From positions 57,228 through 121,227 of the forward strand of contig DATBLC010000150.1 of NCBI GenBank assembly GCA_036555515.1: a stretch of DNA of 64,000 nt, written 5' to 3'. Source of the stretch: DATACQ01 sp036555515. GTDB lineage: Bacteria > Desulfobacterota > Binatia > UBA9968. This document shows positions 17,219 to 26,905 of this stretch, piece after piece (the stretch's first letter is position 1; each line of letters starts with the position of its first letter). The notes under the pieces are model-generated. The model was not told the DNA's origin, ran no database searches, and worked only from the letters and a program-made list of their open reading frames with translations. Made by a program: the position numbers and the translations under genes.

Positions 17219-19303
17219 ATGTTTGAGGGGCTGCTCGCGGGGCTCGAACCCCTGGCACGGACTGACGTCATCGCTTATGTCCTTCTGGGAAATCTTATCG
17301 GCGTCATTTTTGGAATCATTCCAGGCCTCGGCGGAGTACAGGGCCTAACCGTCGTGCTACCGTTCACCTTCATGATGCCCCCCATCCACGCGATGTACCT
17401 TTATGCCGGCATCATGGGGTCGGTGGGCGGAGCGGGAGCGGTCACTGCGATTCTAATCAATACTCCCGGCACGGCGCCTAATGTTACCGCCACTCTCGAC
17501 GGTTACCCCATGAGTCTAAAAGGTGAGGCTGTGCGCGCTATTAGCATGTCCACGATCTCTGGAATCGCTGGCGTGTCCTTCGGTCTTTTGGTTCTTATTC
17601 TTTTACTTCCGTTGGTTCGCGCCATAGTTCTCGCCTTCGGTCCTCCTGAAGTCTTCTGGACGGTCATGTTTGGGATCTTCTGCCTCGCCGTGGCAAGTAG
17701 AGACAACGTGATCAAGGGGTTTGCCGCGGCTGGGCTCGCCTTTACGTTAGCGTTCATCGGTTACTCGGATCTCTTCGACGTCCCCCGTTTCACGATGGGC
17801 GTTAATTACCTCTGGGACGGGATCCCTCTGGTGCCTTTTTTTCTGGGCGTTTTTGCCGTTCCTCAAGTGTTCGAGTACATGTCGCGGCGCGATACCATCG
17901 CCAAAGGAGGCGAAAAGATCTATCTCGGCGGCTGGGACCAAATGGTTCAAGGAGCAAAAGATGTCGCCGGGCACATGAAAACCGTAATCCGGAGCTCAAC
18001 CATCGGAATGATCGTCGGGATCATTCCGGGGGTGGGCGGTGTGACGGCGGCGTTTGGGGCCTACATAGCGGAGGTAAGGGCGTCTAAGGATCCGAGCAAA
18101 TTCGGCAAAGGCGAACCGGCGGGTCTGATTGCAAGCGATGCCACGATTCACGCAGACGTCGTGGGAGATCTGCTTCCTACCGTCGCATTCGGCGTTCCCG
18201 GCAGCGTTCAAATGGCTGTCTTGCTCGGCGCGCTCATACTGCATGGACTGGAGCCGGGACCTCTTCTCATTAGAAAAAACCCTGAAATTGTGTGGGCGCT
18301 GATTTTTGGTTTAGCGCTTTCTCAGGTGGTATCAACCGGCATGCTATTCGGCAGCGCGCGGTGGTTGGGAAAGATTACCGTGGTCCCGGTACCTTATGTC
18401 GGCCCGGCGCTTGCGGTGCTCACCGCCATCGGCGCCTTCGCGGTGCGAAACAACGTTTGGGACATCGTGGTCATGGTTTTAGGCGGAGTCTTGGCCTGGG
18501 GAATCAGACGGTACGGCTTCCCTATCGCAAGCTTCGGAATCGGCTTTGTTCTGGCGGAAATCCTCGAAAATGCATTCCACCAGTCGCTTATGATCTCTTA
18601 CGGCAGCTACGCGATCTTTTTTAACCGCCCCATTGCCCTAGTTCTTTTTCTTCTCCTCGTGATTACGGCGCTTTGGCCGTTATGGCGCAGGCGATCCCGG
18701 GCGACTTTGGAAGTCGTTCCCCGACGGACCGAAACGAAAGAAGCGATACTCGGAGACTTCTCCCACACGGGAACTATACTCTTCCACGTGTTTCTATTCG
18801 CTATGACCCTTGCGATGATCGCGGCCTGCCTTACTTTGCCGTTTAGAGCGCGGCAGCTTCCCCTGCTGATCGGGGTGCCGACAGCGCTACTGCTTCTTAT
18901 TAGTGTCTTGGGCGAACTCAGGCCAGAAATCCTTCGGCGTTTTTCAACTGGGGGATTATTCGACGCGGAGAAAGGTAACCGCGCACGCGATTCCGTGTCT
19001 CCGTTTGCCGAACCAGAGCTTCCCCCGGTTCGTTCTCTTCTTATCGGGGCGGCTTGGTTTTCTTTGTTGTTTGTTCTCGTTCTATTCTTGGGTTTCCTTG
19101 CTGCCACTCTTATTTTGGTCCCATGCTTCCTCGTCCTGTTCGCGCGCTATCCAGGCTGGCAAGTATTGCTATACACAGCAACTCTCATTTTCGTCGAATG
19201 GTACGGTTGTGATGTGCTACTAGGTCTTGATTTATGGAAAGGCGCCATACCGGAGATATTCGACAACTTCATTGGCGGCGCCGTCTTGCCGCCGTTCTTA
19301 TAG
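17219..19303 (+). CDS. Tripartite tricarboxylate transporter permease, TctA fused to a TctB-like domain
   Basis: A 694-residue inner-membrane protein. Residues 1-500 are a complete TctA: FGIIPGLGGVQGLT, then MGSVGGAGAVTAILINTPGT and the mirror repeat GIIPGVGGVTAAFGAYI. After a soluble linker (about 505-530) come two TM pairs (about 535-690) with the spacing of the small TctB subunit. No separate tctB gene is nearby, so the fusion supplies it. The ATG at 17219 is preceded by GGGAGG; the frame is open far upstream but overlaps the divergent gene. The partner binding protein is at 15996-16997. Confidence 0.88.
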   Translation: MFEGLLAGLEPLARTDVIAYVLLGNLIGVIFGIIPGLGGVQGLTVVLPFTFMMPPIHAMYLYAGIMGSVGGAGAVTAILINTPGTAPNVTATLDGYPMSLKGEAVRAISMSTISGIAGVSFGLLVLILLLPLVRAIVLAFGPPEVFWTVMFGIFCLAVASRDNVIKGFAAAGLAFTLAFIGYSDLFDVPRFTMGVNYLWDGIPLVPFFLGVFAVPQVFEYMSRRDTIAKGGEKIYLGGWDQMVQGAKDVAGHMKTVIRSSTIGMIVGIIPGVGGVTAAFGAYIAEVRASKDPSKFGKGEPAGLIASDATIHADVVGDLLPTVAFGVPGSVQMAVLLGALILHGLEPGPLLIRKNPEIVWALIFGLALSQVVSTGMLFGSARWLGKITVVPVPYVGPALAVLTAIGAFAVRNNVWDIVVMVLGGVLAWGIRRYGFPIASFGIGFVLAEILENAFHQSLMISYGSYAIFFNRPIALVLFLLLVITALWPLWRRRSRATLEVVPRRTETKEAILGDFSHTGTILFHVFLFAMTLAMIAACLTLPFRARQLPLLIGVPTALLLLISVLGELRPEILRRFSTGGLFDAEKGNRARDSVSPFAEPELPPVRSLLIGAAWFSLLFVLVLFLGFLAATLILVPCFLVLFARYPGWQVLLYTATLIFVEWYGCDVLLGLDLWKGAIPEIFDNFIGGAVLPPFL

Positions 19304-19314
19304 GGTAAAGGTGC

Positions 19315-19341
19315 AGCGGCGTTTGCTGCCGCTAGGTTCTT
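19315..19341 (+). terminator. Possible terminator after the TctA-TctB gene
   Basis: AGCGGC (19315-19320) pairs with GCCGCT (19328-19333) around a 7-base loop, followed by a weak T-rich stretch. It lies between convergent genes. The short stem and poor T-tract make this tentative. Confidence 0.35.
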
Positions 19342-19358
19342 TCCGGTCAACTTCGTCC

Positions 19359-20435
19359 TCAGTTGGGCGCCACCCACGCCGTGAGAATCGATGGCGTGTC
19401 TGCTAACACCGGCTCCCAGGAATCACCGCGGTCGCGACTGATGTAAAATGCGCCCTTGCCTTTGATTCTCGCGTCGAAGCCGTAACCGCGTGCGCCGTCA
19501 CCCATACCGCAGAAAAGCGCGTTCTTGTCCAGCGGATGGTGCAGTAGCACCCAGGGCATATAGGGGTTCTCCTTTTCGAGTCCGTTGGTGCAAATACGCC
19601 AGTTTTCCCCGCCGTCGTCGCTCAGGAGGATGTGACCTAGAGGCGTGGTTTTGTCGCGCGACCAGACGCCCGGTGAGCCCTTGCCGCCACATAGAACCAT
19701 GCGCGGAGTGTTGCCCGGTATAAAGTGCCATTCATGGGAATAACTATGCAACTCGGTATAGCCCCAGGGCATGCCGGTCTCGACGCGGCGCCACTGCTTG
19801 CCAGCGTCGTCGCTGCGGAAGAAACCGCGAGCGGACGAGACATAGAAGCGCTCCTTGCTGCCAGGGTAATTTTCGATGTAGTGCATGTCCACGTAGTCGA
19901 TCCCGTCGCTGCGATCTTCCCAACTCTGGCCGCGGTCACGGCTCAGCAGGTTGCCACCATGTTCCAGCAAGACCCAAATAAGATCCTGGTCTTCGGGGTG
20001 AACAAAGATATGGCGGACATGGGGAAACTCGATGCCGCGCAAGCGCGCCGGCACGTCCCATTTTTTTTTCACTTTGTCGGACAAGGCGAGCACGCCATCC
20101 AGCGGCTCCCAGGTTTTCCCCGCGTCTTCGCTACGGAAAAGACGAATAGGGCCGATCCCCATGTAGACGACGCGCTCGTCGTGAGGGTCGATTGTAAAGG
20201 TGCGCGCATCCCCTTCCATGATCTTCGTCCAGCTTTTACCGCCGTCTTCGGAGCGGTAGCCGCCATCAAACGCAACCGCGGCAAAAAGCAGTTCCGGCCT
20301 CTTGATAGCGCCGATGATATGCTCCAGAGTCTTGCCCTGAAAAAATTCACCGACGCTGGTGAATGAGTTCCCCTGCGGCTGCATGACCTTGAGCCCGCCG
20401 TTGTGAGCAATGTAGTAACGTAGTGTTTCAGCCAT
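19359..20435 (-). CDS. Asp-box (BNR) beta-propeller protein, sialidase/YVTN-like
   Basis: A 358-residue protein with six Asp-box motifs spaced along the chain: SEDGGKSW, SEDAGKTW, SRDRGQSW, SDDAGKQW, SDDGGENW and SRDRGDSW. They mark the turns of a beta-propeller. No signal peptide is evident after the ATG at 20435, which has GGAGG five bases before it, so it looks cytoplasmic. Known relatives include sialidases, photosystem-assembly YCF48 and many uncharacterised WD40/YVTN-like proteins. Catalytic sialidase residues are not recognised, so no glycosidase activity is claimed. A decayed second copy lies at 15840-15985. Confidence 0.82.
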   Translation of the reverse strand: MAETLRYYIAHNGGLKVMQPQGNSFTSVGEFFQGKTLEHIIGAIKRPELLFAAVAFDGGYRSEDGGKSWTKIMEGDARTFTIDPHDERVVYMGIGPIRLFRSEDAGKTWEPLDGVLALSDKVKKKWDVPARLRGIEFPHVRHIFVHPEDQDLIWVLLEHGGNLLSRDRGQSWEDRSDGIDYVDMHYIENYPGSKERFYVSSARGFFRSDDAGKQWRRVETGMPWGYTELHSYSHEWHFIPGNTPRMVLCGGKGSPGVWSRDKTTPLGHILLSDDGGENWRICTNGLEKENPYMPWVLLHHPLDKNALFCGMGDGARGYGFDARIKGKGAFYISRDRGDSWEPVLADTPSILTAWVAPN

Positions 20436-20454
20436 AAAGACCTCCATTCAGATT

Positions 20455-20546
20455 AAGGATGAAGTATGAAGGCGAAAAGATGAAACTGGGATTGGTTCGA
20501 GCGCCGCATTCATCGTTTCATCCTTCATCCATCAGCCTTCATCCTT
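20455..20546. repeat. Inverted repeat with 32-bp arms (ATGAAGG vocabulary)
   Basis: The left arm at 20455-20486 (AAGGATGAAG...GATGAAAC) is the imperfect reverse complement of the right arm at 20515-20546 (GTTTCATCC...CATCCTT), around a 28-bp loop. Within each arm the ATGAAG-like unit recurs every 8-9 bp. It fills the gap between the propeller gene and the upstream molybdenum hydroxylase gene. Confidence 0.7.
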
Positions 20547-20555
20547 GGCCTATAA

Positions 20556-22778
20556 TCACGCATACCTTGCTTTGAGCGCCTGATAAACTTTTTCCGACGT
20601 AACCGGCAAGTCGGTAATTCGTATGCCGCAGGCATCGGCCACCGCGTTGGCCACCGCCGCCGCCGTCGGCGTATTGGCCACTTCGCCGATGGCCAGACTA
20701 TTGTAGGGTCCCGGTCCCTGCGGCACGTTTTCCGCGACATGGGTTTTCAGCGGCGGGATGTCCTTGATATTGGGAATTTTAAATTCACCGAAATTTGTCG
20801 TGGTGATTTTAGCGCCGTCGAAACGGACTTCTTCCGACAGAGCGTAGCCCAGGCCGAACACCACGCCGCCATCGATCTGCCCCTGGTGCATCAAGGGATT
20901 GATGACCTTGCCTGTGGTATGCGCCGAGATCATATTTCGTAGCGTAATCTGGCCGGTCTCCGGATCGACATGCACTTCACAGATCTGCGCCGAAACCGAC
21001 GCGTCGTGGGATTTCTCCGAGCTCTTATAGTAACCTTTTACGGTGAGCGGCGATCCGTAGGCTTGGACGATATCGGCAAAACTTAGTTTGCGTTTCGACT
21101 TCTTGTGCACCACCGAGCCCTGCGCCAGCTCCAATTCACGCGCGTCCACGCCGAGGCTCCGCGCCGCCACCGCGAAAAGTTCCCCGCGCGCTTTAACGCC
21201 GGCTTCATAAGAGGCATTGCCATAAACTCGGGTCGCGCGACTGCCACCCACGCCACCATCGCTCGGCACCGTCGTGCTATCGAGCTGCGTCAGACGGATT
21301 TGATCGGCGGGCACGTTGAGCTCCTCGCCGACGACTTCGACGATAACCGTAAGAACGCCAGCGCCCTGGTCCACCACCGGAGATTCTACTTGCACGCGGC
21401 CTTTTTTATCGATAGTGACGAAGACGTTGCCCTCGCCGCCGCTTGGGCTCCATTCGGAGAACGCCAGCCCGCGTCCGACGTTCTTAGCCTTCGGCTTGTT
21501 ATAACCCGCGAGCTCAATCGCTTTGTCCAAAGCCTCATTGCCGCGTATATGCGAAACATGGCCGCCGATGGGCGTCTCGTCGCCGTCCTTCAGCATATTC
21601 TTGCGCTTGAACGCCGCCGGGTCCATGCCGAGCCTGCGCGCCACGATATCCATCTGGCTTTCGTTGGCGAAAAAGCCCTGAGGATCACCCGGTGCGCGCA
21701 TATGGCCGCAGGGAATTTTGTTCGTGTAAACCATTCTCTCTTCAATCAAACAGTTGTCGATCTTGTATGGCCCTGCGCATGTTGAAGCGCCGATCAGATA
21801 GCCCGCCGGCTTCATCGAGCCGTAGGCGCCGCTGTCGAACAGGAAATCCATGTGGTGCGCGGTGATCGTCCCGTCCTTTTTTACCCCGGTTTTGACTTTA
21901 ATGATCGAGGCGTGGCGCGGATTGCCCGCCGTCAACTCCTCGGTGTAGTCCATGATCATCTTCACCGGCTGACCGCTCTTCTTCGATAAAAAATAAGCGG
22001 CGGGCACATCCATGAATCCGCCCTTGCCGCCGAAATCGCCGCCGATCTGCATCGGATGGAAAATCAACTTTTCTTTCTCGACACCGATGCAATTGGAAAG
22101 CTGACCGCGCACCGCGAACGGCGTCTTACTGCATGACCAGACATCCGCGCCGCCGTCGGGATGCGTGTCGACCACGCAAGCGTGGGGCTCTAGATAGGAT
22201 TGATGCGTTACCTGAGTGGTAAAAGTATTCTCTACGATTACATCGGCCTGCTTAAACCCCGCTGCGATATCGCCCTTGCCCCACTTGAGATAGGCAAAGA
22301 CGTTGCCGAGTTTTTCCACGGGCACCGGCAAGCCCCGGTAAGACAGAAGGTCGGGGTGGAGAATCGGCGAACCGTCTTTCGTGGCTCCTTCCGGGTCCAG
22401 CAATGGCTCCATTTCCTCGTATTCGACCTCGATCAAGTCCAGTGCCTGTTCCGCGGCCAGCTTCGTCTGAGCCGCCACCGCGGCGACCTTCTCGCCGATG
22501 AAGCGAACAACGCCATCGGCCAATACCGGCGTGTCGTATATGCAGCGGCCGATTCTCAGTCCGCGCACGTCCTCACCGGTGATGACGGCCTTTACCCCCG
22601 GCATTTCGAGAGCCTTATGATAGTCGATCTTCTTGATGCGCCCGTATGGGATCGGGCTTCTAAGGCACTTCCCCCAAAGGGTGTCGGGCAGCTTCAAGTC
22701 TCCGCTGTAAAGCGCCTTTCCCGTAACCTTTAACTCGCCCTCGACCCTTGGCGTTGGTTTGCCTACAACCTTCGTCAT
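20556..22778 (-). CDS. Xanthine dehydrogenase-family molybdopterin-binding (large) subunit
   Basis: A 740-residue protein of the CoxL/XdhB type. The N-terminal a/b-hammerhead domain (about residues 15-125) starts RVEGELKVTGKALYSGD. The molybdopterin-binding domains follow, with IGGDFGGKGG (about 245-254) as the substrate-gate loop and AIGEVANTPTAAAVANAVADA near the C-terminus, whose Glu matches the active-site base. Members hydroxylate N-heterocycles, aldehydes or CO with water as oxygen donor, and normally need 2Fe-2S and FAD subunits. Neither is encoded next to it, so it is either an orphan or pairs with distant subunits. GGAGG precedes the ATG. Confidence 0.9.
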   Translation of the reverse strand: MTKVVGKPTPRVEGELKVTGKALYSGDLKLPDTLWGKCLRSPIPYGRIKKIDYHKALEMPGVKAVITGEDVRGLRIGRCIYDTPVLADGVVRFIGEKVAAVAAQTKLAAEQALDLIEVEYEEMEPLLDPEGATKDGSPILHPDLLSYRGLPVPVEKLGNVFAYLKWGKGDIAAGFKQADVIVENTFTTQVTHQSYLEPHACVVDTHPDGGADVWSCSKTPFAVRGQLSNCIGVEKEKLIFHPMQIGGDFGGKGGFMDVPAAYFLSKKSGQPVKMIMDYTEELTAGNPRHASIIKVKTGVKKDGTITAHHMDFLFDSGAYGSMKPAGYLIGASTCAGPYKIDNCLIEERMVYTNKIPCGHMRAPGDPQGFFANESQMDIVARRLGMDPAAFKRKNMLKDGDETPIGGHVSHIRGNEALDKAIELAGYNKPKAKNVGRGLAFSEWSPSGGEGNVFVTIDKKGRVQVESPVVDQGAGVLTVIVEVVGEELNVPADQIRLTQLDSTTVPSDGGVGGSRATRVYGNASYEAGVKARGELFAVAARSLGVDARELELAQGSVVHKKSKRKLSFADIVQAYGSPLTVKGYYKSSEKSHDASVSAQICEVHVDPETGQITLRNMISAHTTGKVINPLMHQGQIDGGVVFGLGYALSEEVRFDGAKITTTNFGEFKIPNIKDIPPLKTHVAENVPQGPGPYNSLAIGEVANTPTAAAVANAVADACGIRITDLPVTSEKVYQALKARYA

Positions 22779-22875
22779 TCGCTTTCCTCCATTTAACCAA
22801 TACTTCGGCGGTTCGCTTTCCTTGAGATAACTCTTTTTTAGACTGGAAATTTGGATATTGTCCAGTCCTTAGCTT

Positions 22876-22911
22876 CGAACGAACTGAACCGCTCGAACGG
22901 TTTGAACGATT
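22876..22911. repeat. Tandem GTTCAAACC-type nonamers
   Basis: Read on the minus strand: GTTCAAACC, GTTCGAGCG, GTTCAGTTC, GTTCGAA, a 9-bp period with GTTC at each start. It lies immediately downstream of the MetE-like gene stop. No clear second arm. Confidence 0.6.
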
Positions 22912-22914
22912 CCA

Positions 22915-24030
22915 TCATCCCCACACCCGCCGGGCGATTTTCACCACGAGTTCGAGTTTCCGCTTCATGTCATCCCACGTGATGAGATTGCCAGAGGCGG
23001 CCGAGGCGAAACCACACTGCGTGCTGATGGCAAGATTTTCCGTCGGCACATATTTCGAGGCCTGTTCGACGCGCCTTAATAATTCATCTTCGGACTCCAT
23101 TTGCGGGAATTTGGTTGTCACCAGCCCGAGCACAACCGTCTTGCCTTTCGGCACGAAGCGCAGTGGCTCGAAACCGCCGGCGCGGTTGGTATCGAATTCC
23201 AAAAGGAATCGATCCATCTTGAGCGAACCAAAGGCTTTCTCCGCAATCGGCTCGTAGCCGCCCTCTGCGCCCCACGCGCTGCGTTTGTTGCCGCGACAGA
23301 AGTGAATCGCGGTCAGCACTTCCGGGGCGCGCTTGATGCCCTGGATCATGGCGTTGTCCGCCGCGACTGCGGCGTCGAAGGCCGCGTCCGTATCCACGCC
23401 GCTTTGCTTGAGAAGCTGGCGCCGGGTCGGATCGAAAAAGGTTGAATACGACGGTGCATCCATTTGCACGTAGGAAGCGCCCTCGTCGACGAGCGTCTGC
23501 ACTTCTTCACGCATGATCGCGGCGACGTCCTGGAGCATCTCGTCGATGGTCGGATAAACCTTATCCGTCACTCCGGGTTTGTATCGGCTCATGGCGTGCT
23601 GCATCGCCGCCGGCGTGCAAACTTTGAATGGACCCGGCGCATGCTGCTTGAGAAATGGCGCCTCGTTCGGCGTGAGCCGGCCTTTTTTCCTGAGCTTGCC
23701 GCCAACGACGAACTGGAGGTTGCCCTCTTTCGATTCCTTCGCCAGCTCGCTTCCGGCCCCGCGCCATTGAAAACCCACGGTCGGTTTACCCGGAACGAGT
23801 CCGTCCACTGCCTGCGTAATGTCCGCCGTGAAAATATCGCGCCGGTACTCGCCGTCAGTGAAAATATCGATGCCCACCGACCTCTGAAGTTCGAGCGCCG
23901 TGAGGATGGCGCGGTCCTCGATCGCGCGCACCTGATTATAATTCATGCGCCCTTCGCGCAACGCCGCCCGCGCTTCCAGTAATTCCGGCGGGCGCAAAAG
24001 GCTGCCCACATTGTCTGCTCGTATTTGCAT
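22915..24030 (-). CDS. Cobalamin-independent methionine synthase family protein (short MetE-like)
   Basis: A 371-residue (beta/alpha)8-barrel protein equivalent to the catalytic C-terminal half of MetE. Zinc-site candidates are His and Cys in AIHFCRGNK (about residues 243-251), a Glu in LLEFDTNRAG, and Cys in STQCGFASA (about 338-346). The N-terminal MetE half is absent, as in archaeal and other short forms that may use methyl donors other than methyltetrahydrofolate-polyglutamate. Members in catabolic clusters may act as demethylases or thiol-transfer enzymes; this is open. GAGGAG precedes the ATG. Flanked by an orphan Mo-hydroxylase gene and a divergent amidohydrolase. Confidence 0.85.
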   Translation of the reverse strand: MQIRADNVGSLLRPPELLEARAALREGRMNYNQVRAIEDRAILTALELQRSVGIDIFTDGEYRRDIFTADITQAVDGLVPGKPTVGFQWRGAGSELAKESKEGNLQFVVGGKLRKKGRLTPNEAPFLKQHAPGPFKVCTPAAMQHAMSRYKPGVTDKVYPTIDEMLQDVAAIMREEVQTLVDEGASYVQMDAPSYSTFFDPTRRQLLKQSGVDTDAAFDAAVAADNAMIQGIKRAPEVLTAIHFCRGNKRSAWGAEGGYEPIAEKAFGSLKMDRFLLEFDTNRAGGFEPLRFVPKGKTVVLGLVTTKFPQMESEDELLRRVEQASKYVPTENLAISTQCGFASAASGNLITWDDMKRKLELVVKIARRVWG

Positions 24031-24263
24031 CGCAGCTCCTCACTACTTTAAAATGCCCTTCCAGATCCTTCGCGAGTTTCAGCCAGGTTGTATTCCAGAA
24101 ACCAACTCGTTGTCCAGCAGATTCGTCTTGCCGATATTACCCTTGGCAGAGTGATACGATTTCGCTAAGATCGCCCTCAATAGATTCGGATTCCGATTGG
24201 AACAATATGAATCATTTTAACGACCCAAACCGCCCATCGAGGGTTTAGGGCGAGGTCGGTTCG

Positions 24264-25457
24264 ATGGCGCCTAACTATCGCTGCATCTCCGGTGACTCTC
24301 ATCTGGAAATTGACTCAGCGCATTGGATTGGCCGTGTGCCTGAAAGGTACCGCCATTGTGCGCCGCGTTTAGTGCGCCAGCCCGACGGCAGCGACACATG
24401 GACGATCGGTGACGCCATCTCTCGACCGGCAGCGGCTGCAGATCTCTACGGTGGTAAGGGCCGTGATGCTTACGTGCCTTTTGGCGGAAAATACGAAGGG
24501 ACGCCGGGAACAGGAAGCCCACAACAACGGATACAAGAACAAAGCCTAGACGGCGTCGACGCCGAAGTGCTCTTTCCTTCGCAGCAGGGCGGGCCTAAAT
24601 TCTGGCGGTGTCTTGAAGACAACGAGGCATACAGAGCAATCGTCCGGGCTTACAACAGCTGGCTCGCGGAAGAATATTGCGCCGTAAATCCGCAGCGGCT
24701 TGTCGGCGTCGGCATCCTGCCGCTGGGCTGCGAGTTCGCCGATGTCATGGCCGAAATGAAATACTGCGCCAAGGCCGGATTGAAGACCGTATTGCTTCAA
24801 GGCCTTCCAAGCGGGAAGGCCTACCCTTCCGAGGAAGACGACCATTTCTGGTCGGCCGCGCTGAACTTGAACATGCCCGTGAGCGTCCATGTAGATCTCG
24901 ATCGTTCCGGCGCGCGCAAAGGCCCGTTGTTCAAATATCCGAACGAATCCGAAGAGGTCTTAAAAAAACTCAACCAGGACCTCGTCTATCAGGTAGGCCG
25001 CTTCGGGCCGGTGCGCGGCAACGGCTCCATTCCCGCAGTACAGTGGGTATTGTCGGGGCTCTTCGACCGTTTTCCCAGACTGAAAATCTTTTTTGCCGAA
25101 AACCAGATCGGCTGGATTCCCTTTTTTCTCCAGGCAGCGGACGTGCGTTATGATCGCCACCACCGCTGGGCGGAGCGGTTACTTGGATTTAAACCGCTAA
25201 AACGGGCGCCCAGCGAATATATGCGCGAACATTTTCTCTGGGGTTTTCAATTCGACCCGGTCGGCGTCGAGCTACGCCACAAAATTGGCGTCGACCGCCT
25301 CATGTGGGGCTCCGATTTTCCGCACCAGGAGTCCGACTGGCCCGAGTCGATGAAAATTATCGAGCGCAACTTCGCCGGCGTGCCGGAAAATGAGAAATAT
25401 AAGATGATCTGCGGCAACGCCATCGAGTTCTTTCATCTGGCGCACAATCGGGAGTAA
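24264..25457 (+). CDS. Amidohydrolase family protein (COG2159)
   Basis: A 397-residue TIM-barrel metalloprotein with an intact motif set: SGDSHLEID at the N-terminus, a central His in VSVHVDLD (about residue 212), AENQIGWIPFFLQ, and WGSDFPHQESDWPES (about 350) carrying the catalytic Asp and a following His. Likely a decarboxylase or hydrolase of carboxylated or cyclic compounds in the cytoplasm. It has a longer insert (about 60-100) than the neighbouring paralogues. GAGG precedes the ATG. It is divergent from the MetE-like gene. Confidence 0.87.
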   Translation: MAPNYRCISGDSHLEIDSAHWIGRVPERYRHCAPRLVRQPDGSDTWTIGDAISRPAAAADLYGGKGRDAYVPFGGKYEGTPGTGSPQQRIQEQSLDGVDAEVLFPSQQGGPKFWRCLEDNEAYRAIVRAYNSWLAEEYCAVNPQRLVGVGILPLGCEFADVMAEMKYCAKAGLKTVLLQGLPSGKAYPSEEDDHFWSAALNLNMPVSVHVDLDRSGARKGPLFKYPNESEEVLKKLNQDLVYQVGRFGPVRGNGSIPAVQWVLSGLFDRFPRLKIFFAENQIGWIPFFLQAADVRYDRHHRWAERLLGFKPLKRAPSEYMREHFLWGFQFDPVGVELRHKIGVDRLMWGSDFPHQESDWPESMKIIERNFAGVPENEKYKMICGNAIEFFHLAHNRE

Positions 25458-25633
25458 CCACAAAGAGCGCAAAAATAACATAATCCATGCTCAATGGTCG
25501 GCAAGGCGTAAGCCGCAACTATCATTATGCGTTGAGCGTCTCCATTGTCCCGATCCCCACTGCTTGGCAGCCCGCACCAAATTCGCTAAGCTCACCGAAA
25601 CACCAACACGCTCGCGTCGTGCAGGAGTATTTG

Positions 25634-26905
25634 ATGGCCGAACCGACGGTTGTTTGTCCGCAATGTAACACTGAAATCAAGCTGACGGAGTCTCTGGCCG
25701 CGCCGCTCCTCGAATCCGTGCGCCGTGATTACGAGCAGCGAATTACACAGAAAGACGCCGACATCGCGAAGCGCGAGCTGCTGCTCCAGGAGCGTGCGGC
25801 GGTTCTGCAACGAGAAAGGGCGTCATTGGATCAACAGGTCGCGCTAAAACTACAGCAGGAAAGAGTCCGCATCAGCGCTGAGGAGGCTCATAAAGCTAAA
25901 TTGGCGCTGGGCGCAGATCTGGAACAAAAATCCAAGGAAATTGAGGAATTACAGGATATATTAAAACAACGAGATAGCAAGCTTGCGGAGGCGCTAAGGG
26001 TGCAGGCCGGGGTACTTCGCAAGGAGCGGGAATTGGACGATGCCAGACGCGAATTGGAACTAACCATTGAGAAACGTGTGCGGGCCGACCTAGAAGCGGC
26101 CCGGGATAAGGCCAAAAAGGAAGTTGAAGAAGAATTGAAGCTCAAGGTGATGGAGAAAGACCAGACTATCACCGCAATGCAGAAACAGATCGAAGATCTC
26201 AAACGGCGCGCCGAGCAGGGTTCGCAACAACTTCAAGGAGAAGTCCTGGAACTTGAGCTAGAAGCTTTGTTAGCAGGCAAGTTTCCGCGCGACTTCATTC
26301 AACCCGTACCCAAGGGAGAGTTTGGCGGTGACGTTTTGCAGCGCGTCAATGGCCCCCTGGGCCAACAATGCGGCACAATCCTCTGGGAGTCGAAACGTAC
26401 CAAAAACTGGAGCGAGGCCTGGCTGCCCAAGCTCCGCGAAGACCAACGCGCTGCGAAAGCCGAGATTGCCGTCATAATCAGCCAAGCTCTACCGAAAGAG
26501 GTAGACACTTTCGGATTTCACGAAGGCGTCTGGGTTGCAGATCCTAAGGTTACCTTACCGGTGGCCATGTCCTTACGCCAAACCCTGATTGAAGTCGCCT
26601 CCGCCCGGCAGGCTTCCGAAGGCCAGCAGACCAAGATGGAAATGATCTATCAGTATCTTACCGGTCCGCGCTTCCGCCAAAGAATTCAAGCGATTGTTGA
26701 AGCTTTTTCGTCGATGAAGGAAGACCTGGACCGGGAAAAAAAGGCCATCACCCGCCAGTGGGCCAAGCGTGAAGAGCAAATCGACCGCGTCATGCAGGCC
26801 ACCGTCGGCATGTACGGCGACCTACAGGGCATCGCGGGCAGGACGCTGCAAGAGATCGAAGGGCTCGAATTTCAGGGCATGCTGGATTTTGAGGCGGACG
26901 AGTAG
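25634..26905 (+). CDS. DUF2130 protein (coiled coil plus PD-(D/E)XK-like domain)
   Basis: A 423-residue protein. Residues 1-18 hold a CPQC knuckle (VVCPQCNTEI), followed by a long charged coiled coil (about residues 30-210). The conserved DUF2130 domain (about 215-370) has GGDVLQRVNG and ILWESKRTKNW, a D...ExK arrangement that looks like a PD-(D/E)XK nuclease active site. A second helical stretch closes the protein. The family function is unknown; a structural or DNA-processing role is inference. AGGAG six bases before ATG 25634 decides the start; the frame is open further upstream without a good site. Confidence 0.86.
   Translation: MAEPTVVCPQCNTEIKLTESLAAPLLESVRRDYEQRITQKDADIAKRELLLQERAAVLQRERASLDQQVALKLQQERVRISAEEAHKAKLALGADLEQKSKEIEELQDILKQRDSKLAEALRVQAGVLRKERELDDARRELELTIEKRVRADLEAARDKAKKEVEEELKLKVMEKDQTITAMQKQIEDLKRRAEQGSQQLQGEVLELELEALLAGKFPRDFIQPVPKGEFGGDVLQRVNGPLGQQCGTILWESKRTKNWSEAWLPKLREDQRAAKAEIAVIISQALPKEVDTFGFHEGVWVADPKVTLPVAMSLRQTLIEVASARQASEGQQTKMEMIYQYLTGPRFRQRIQAIVEAFSSMKEDLDREKKAITRQWAKREEQIDRVMQATVGMYGDLQGIAGRTLQEIEGLEFQGMLDFEADE

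Noticed and set aside
19725..20366. Antisense open frame of 213 codons within the propeller gene
   Set aside because: No recognisable domain; the six Asp boxes are on the opposite strand.
22876..22911. CRISPR-like array
   Set aside because: The units are 9 bp with no spacers, and no cas gene is present. The same applies to all the other periodic gaps.
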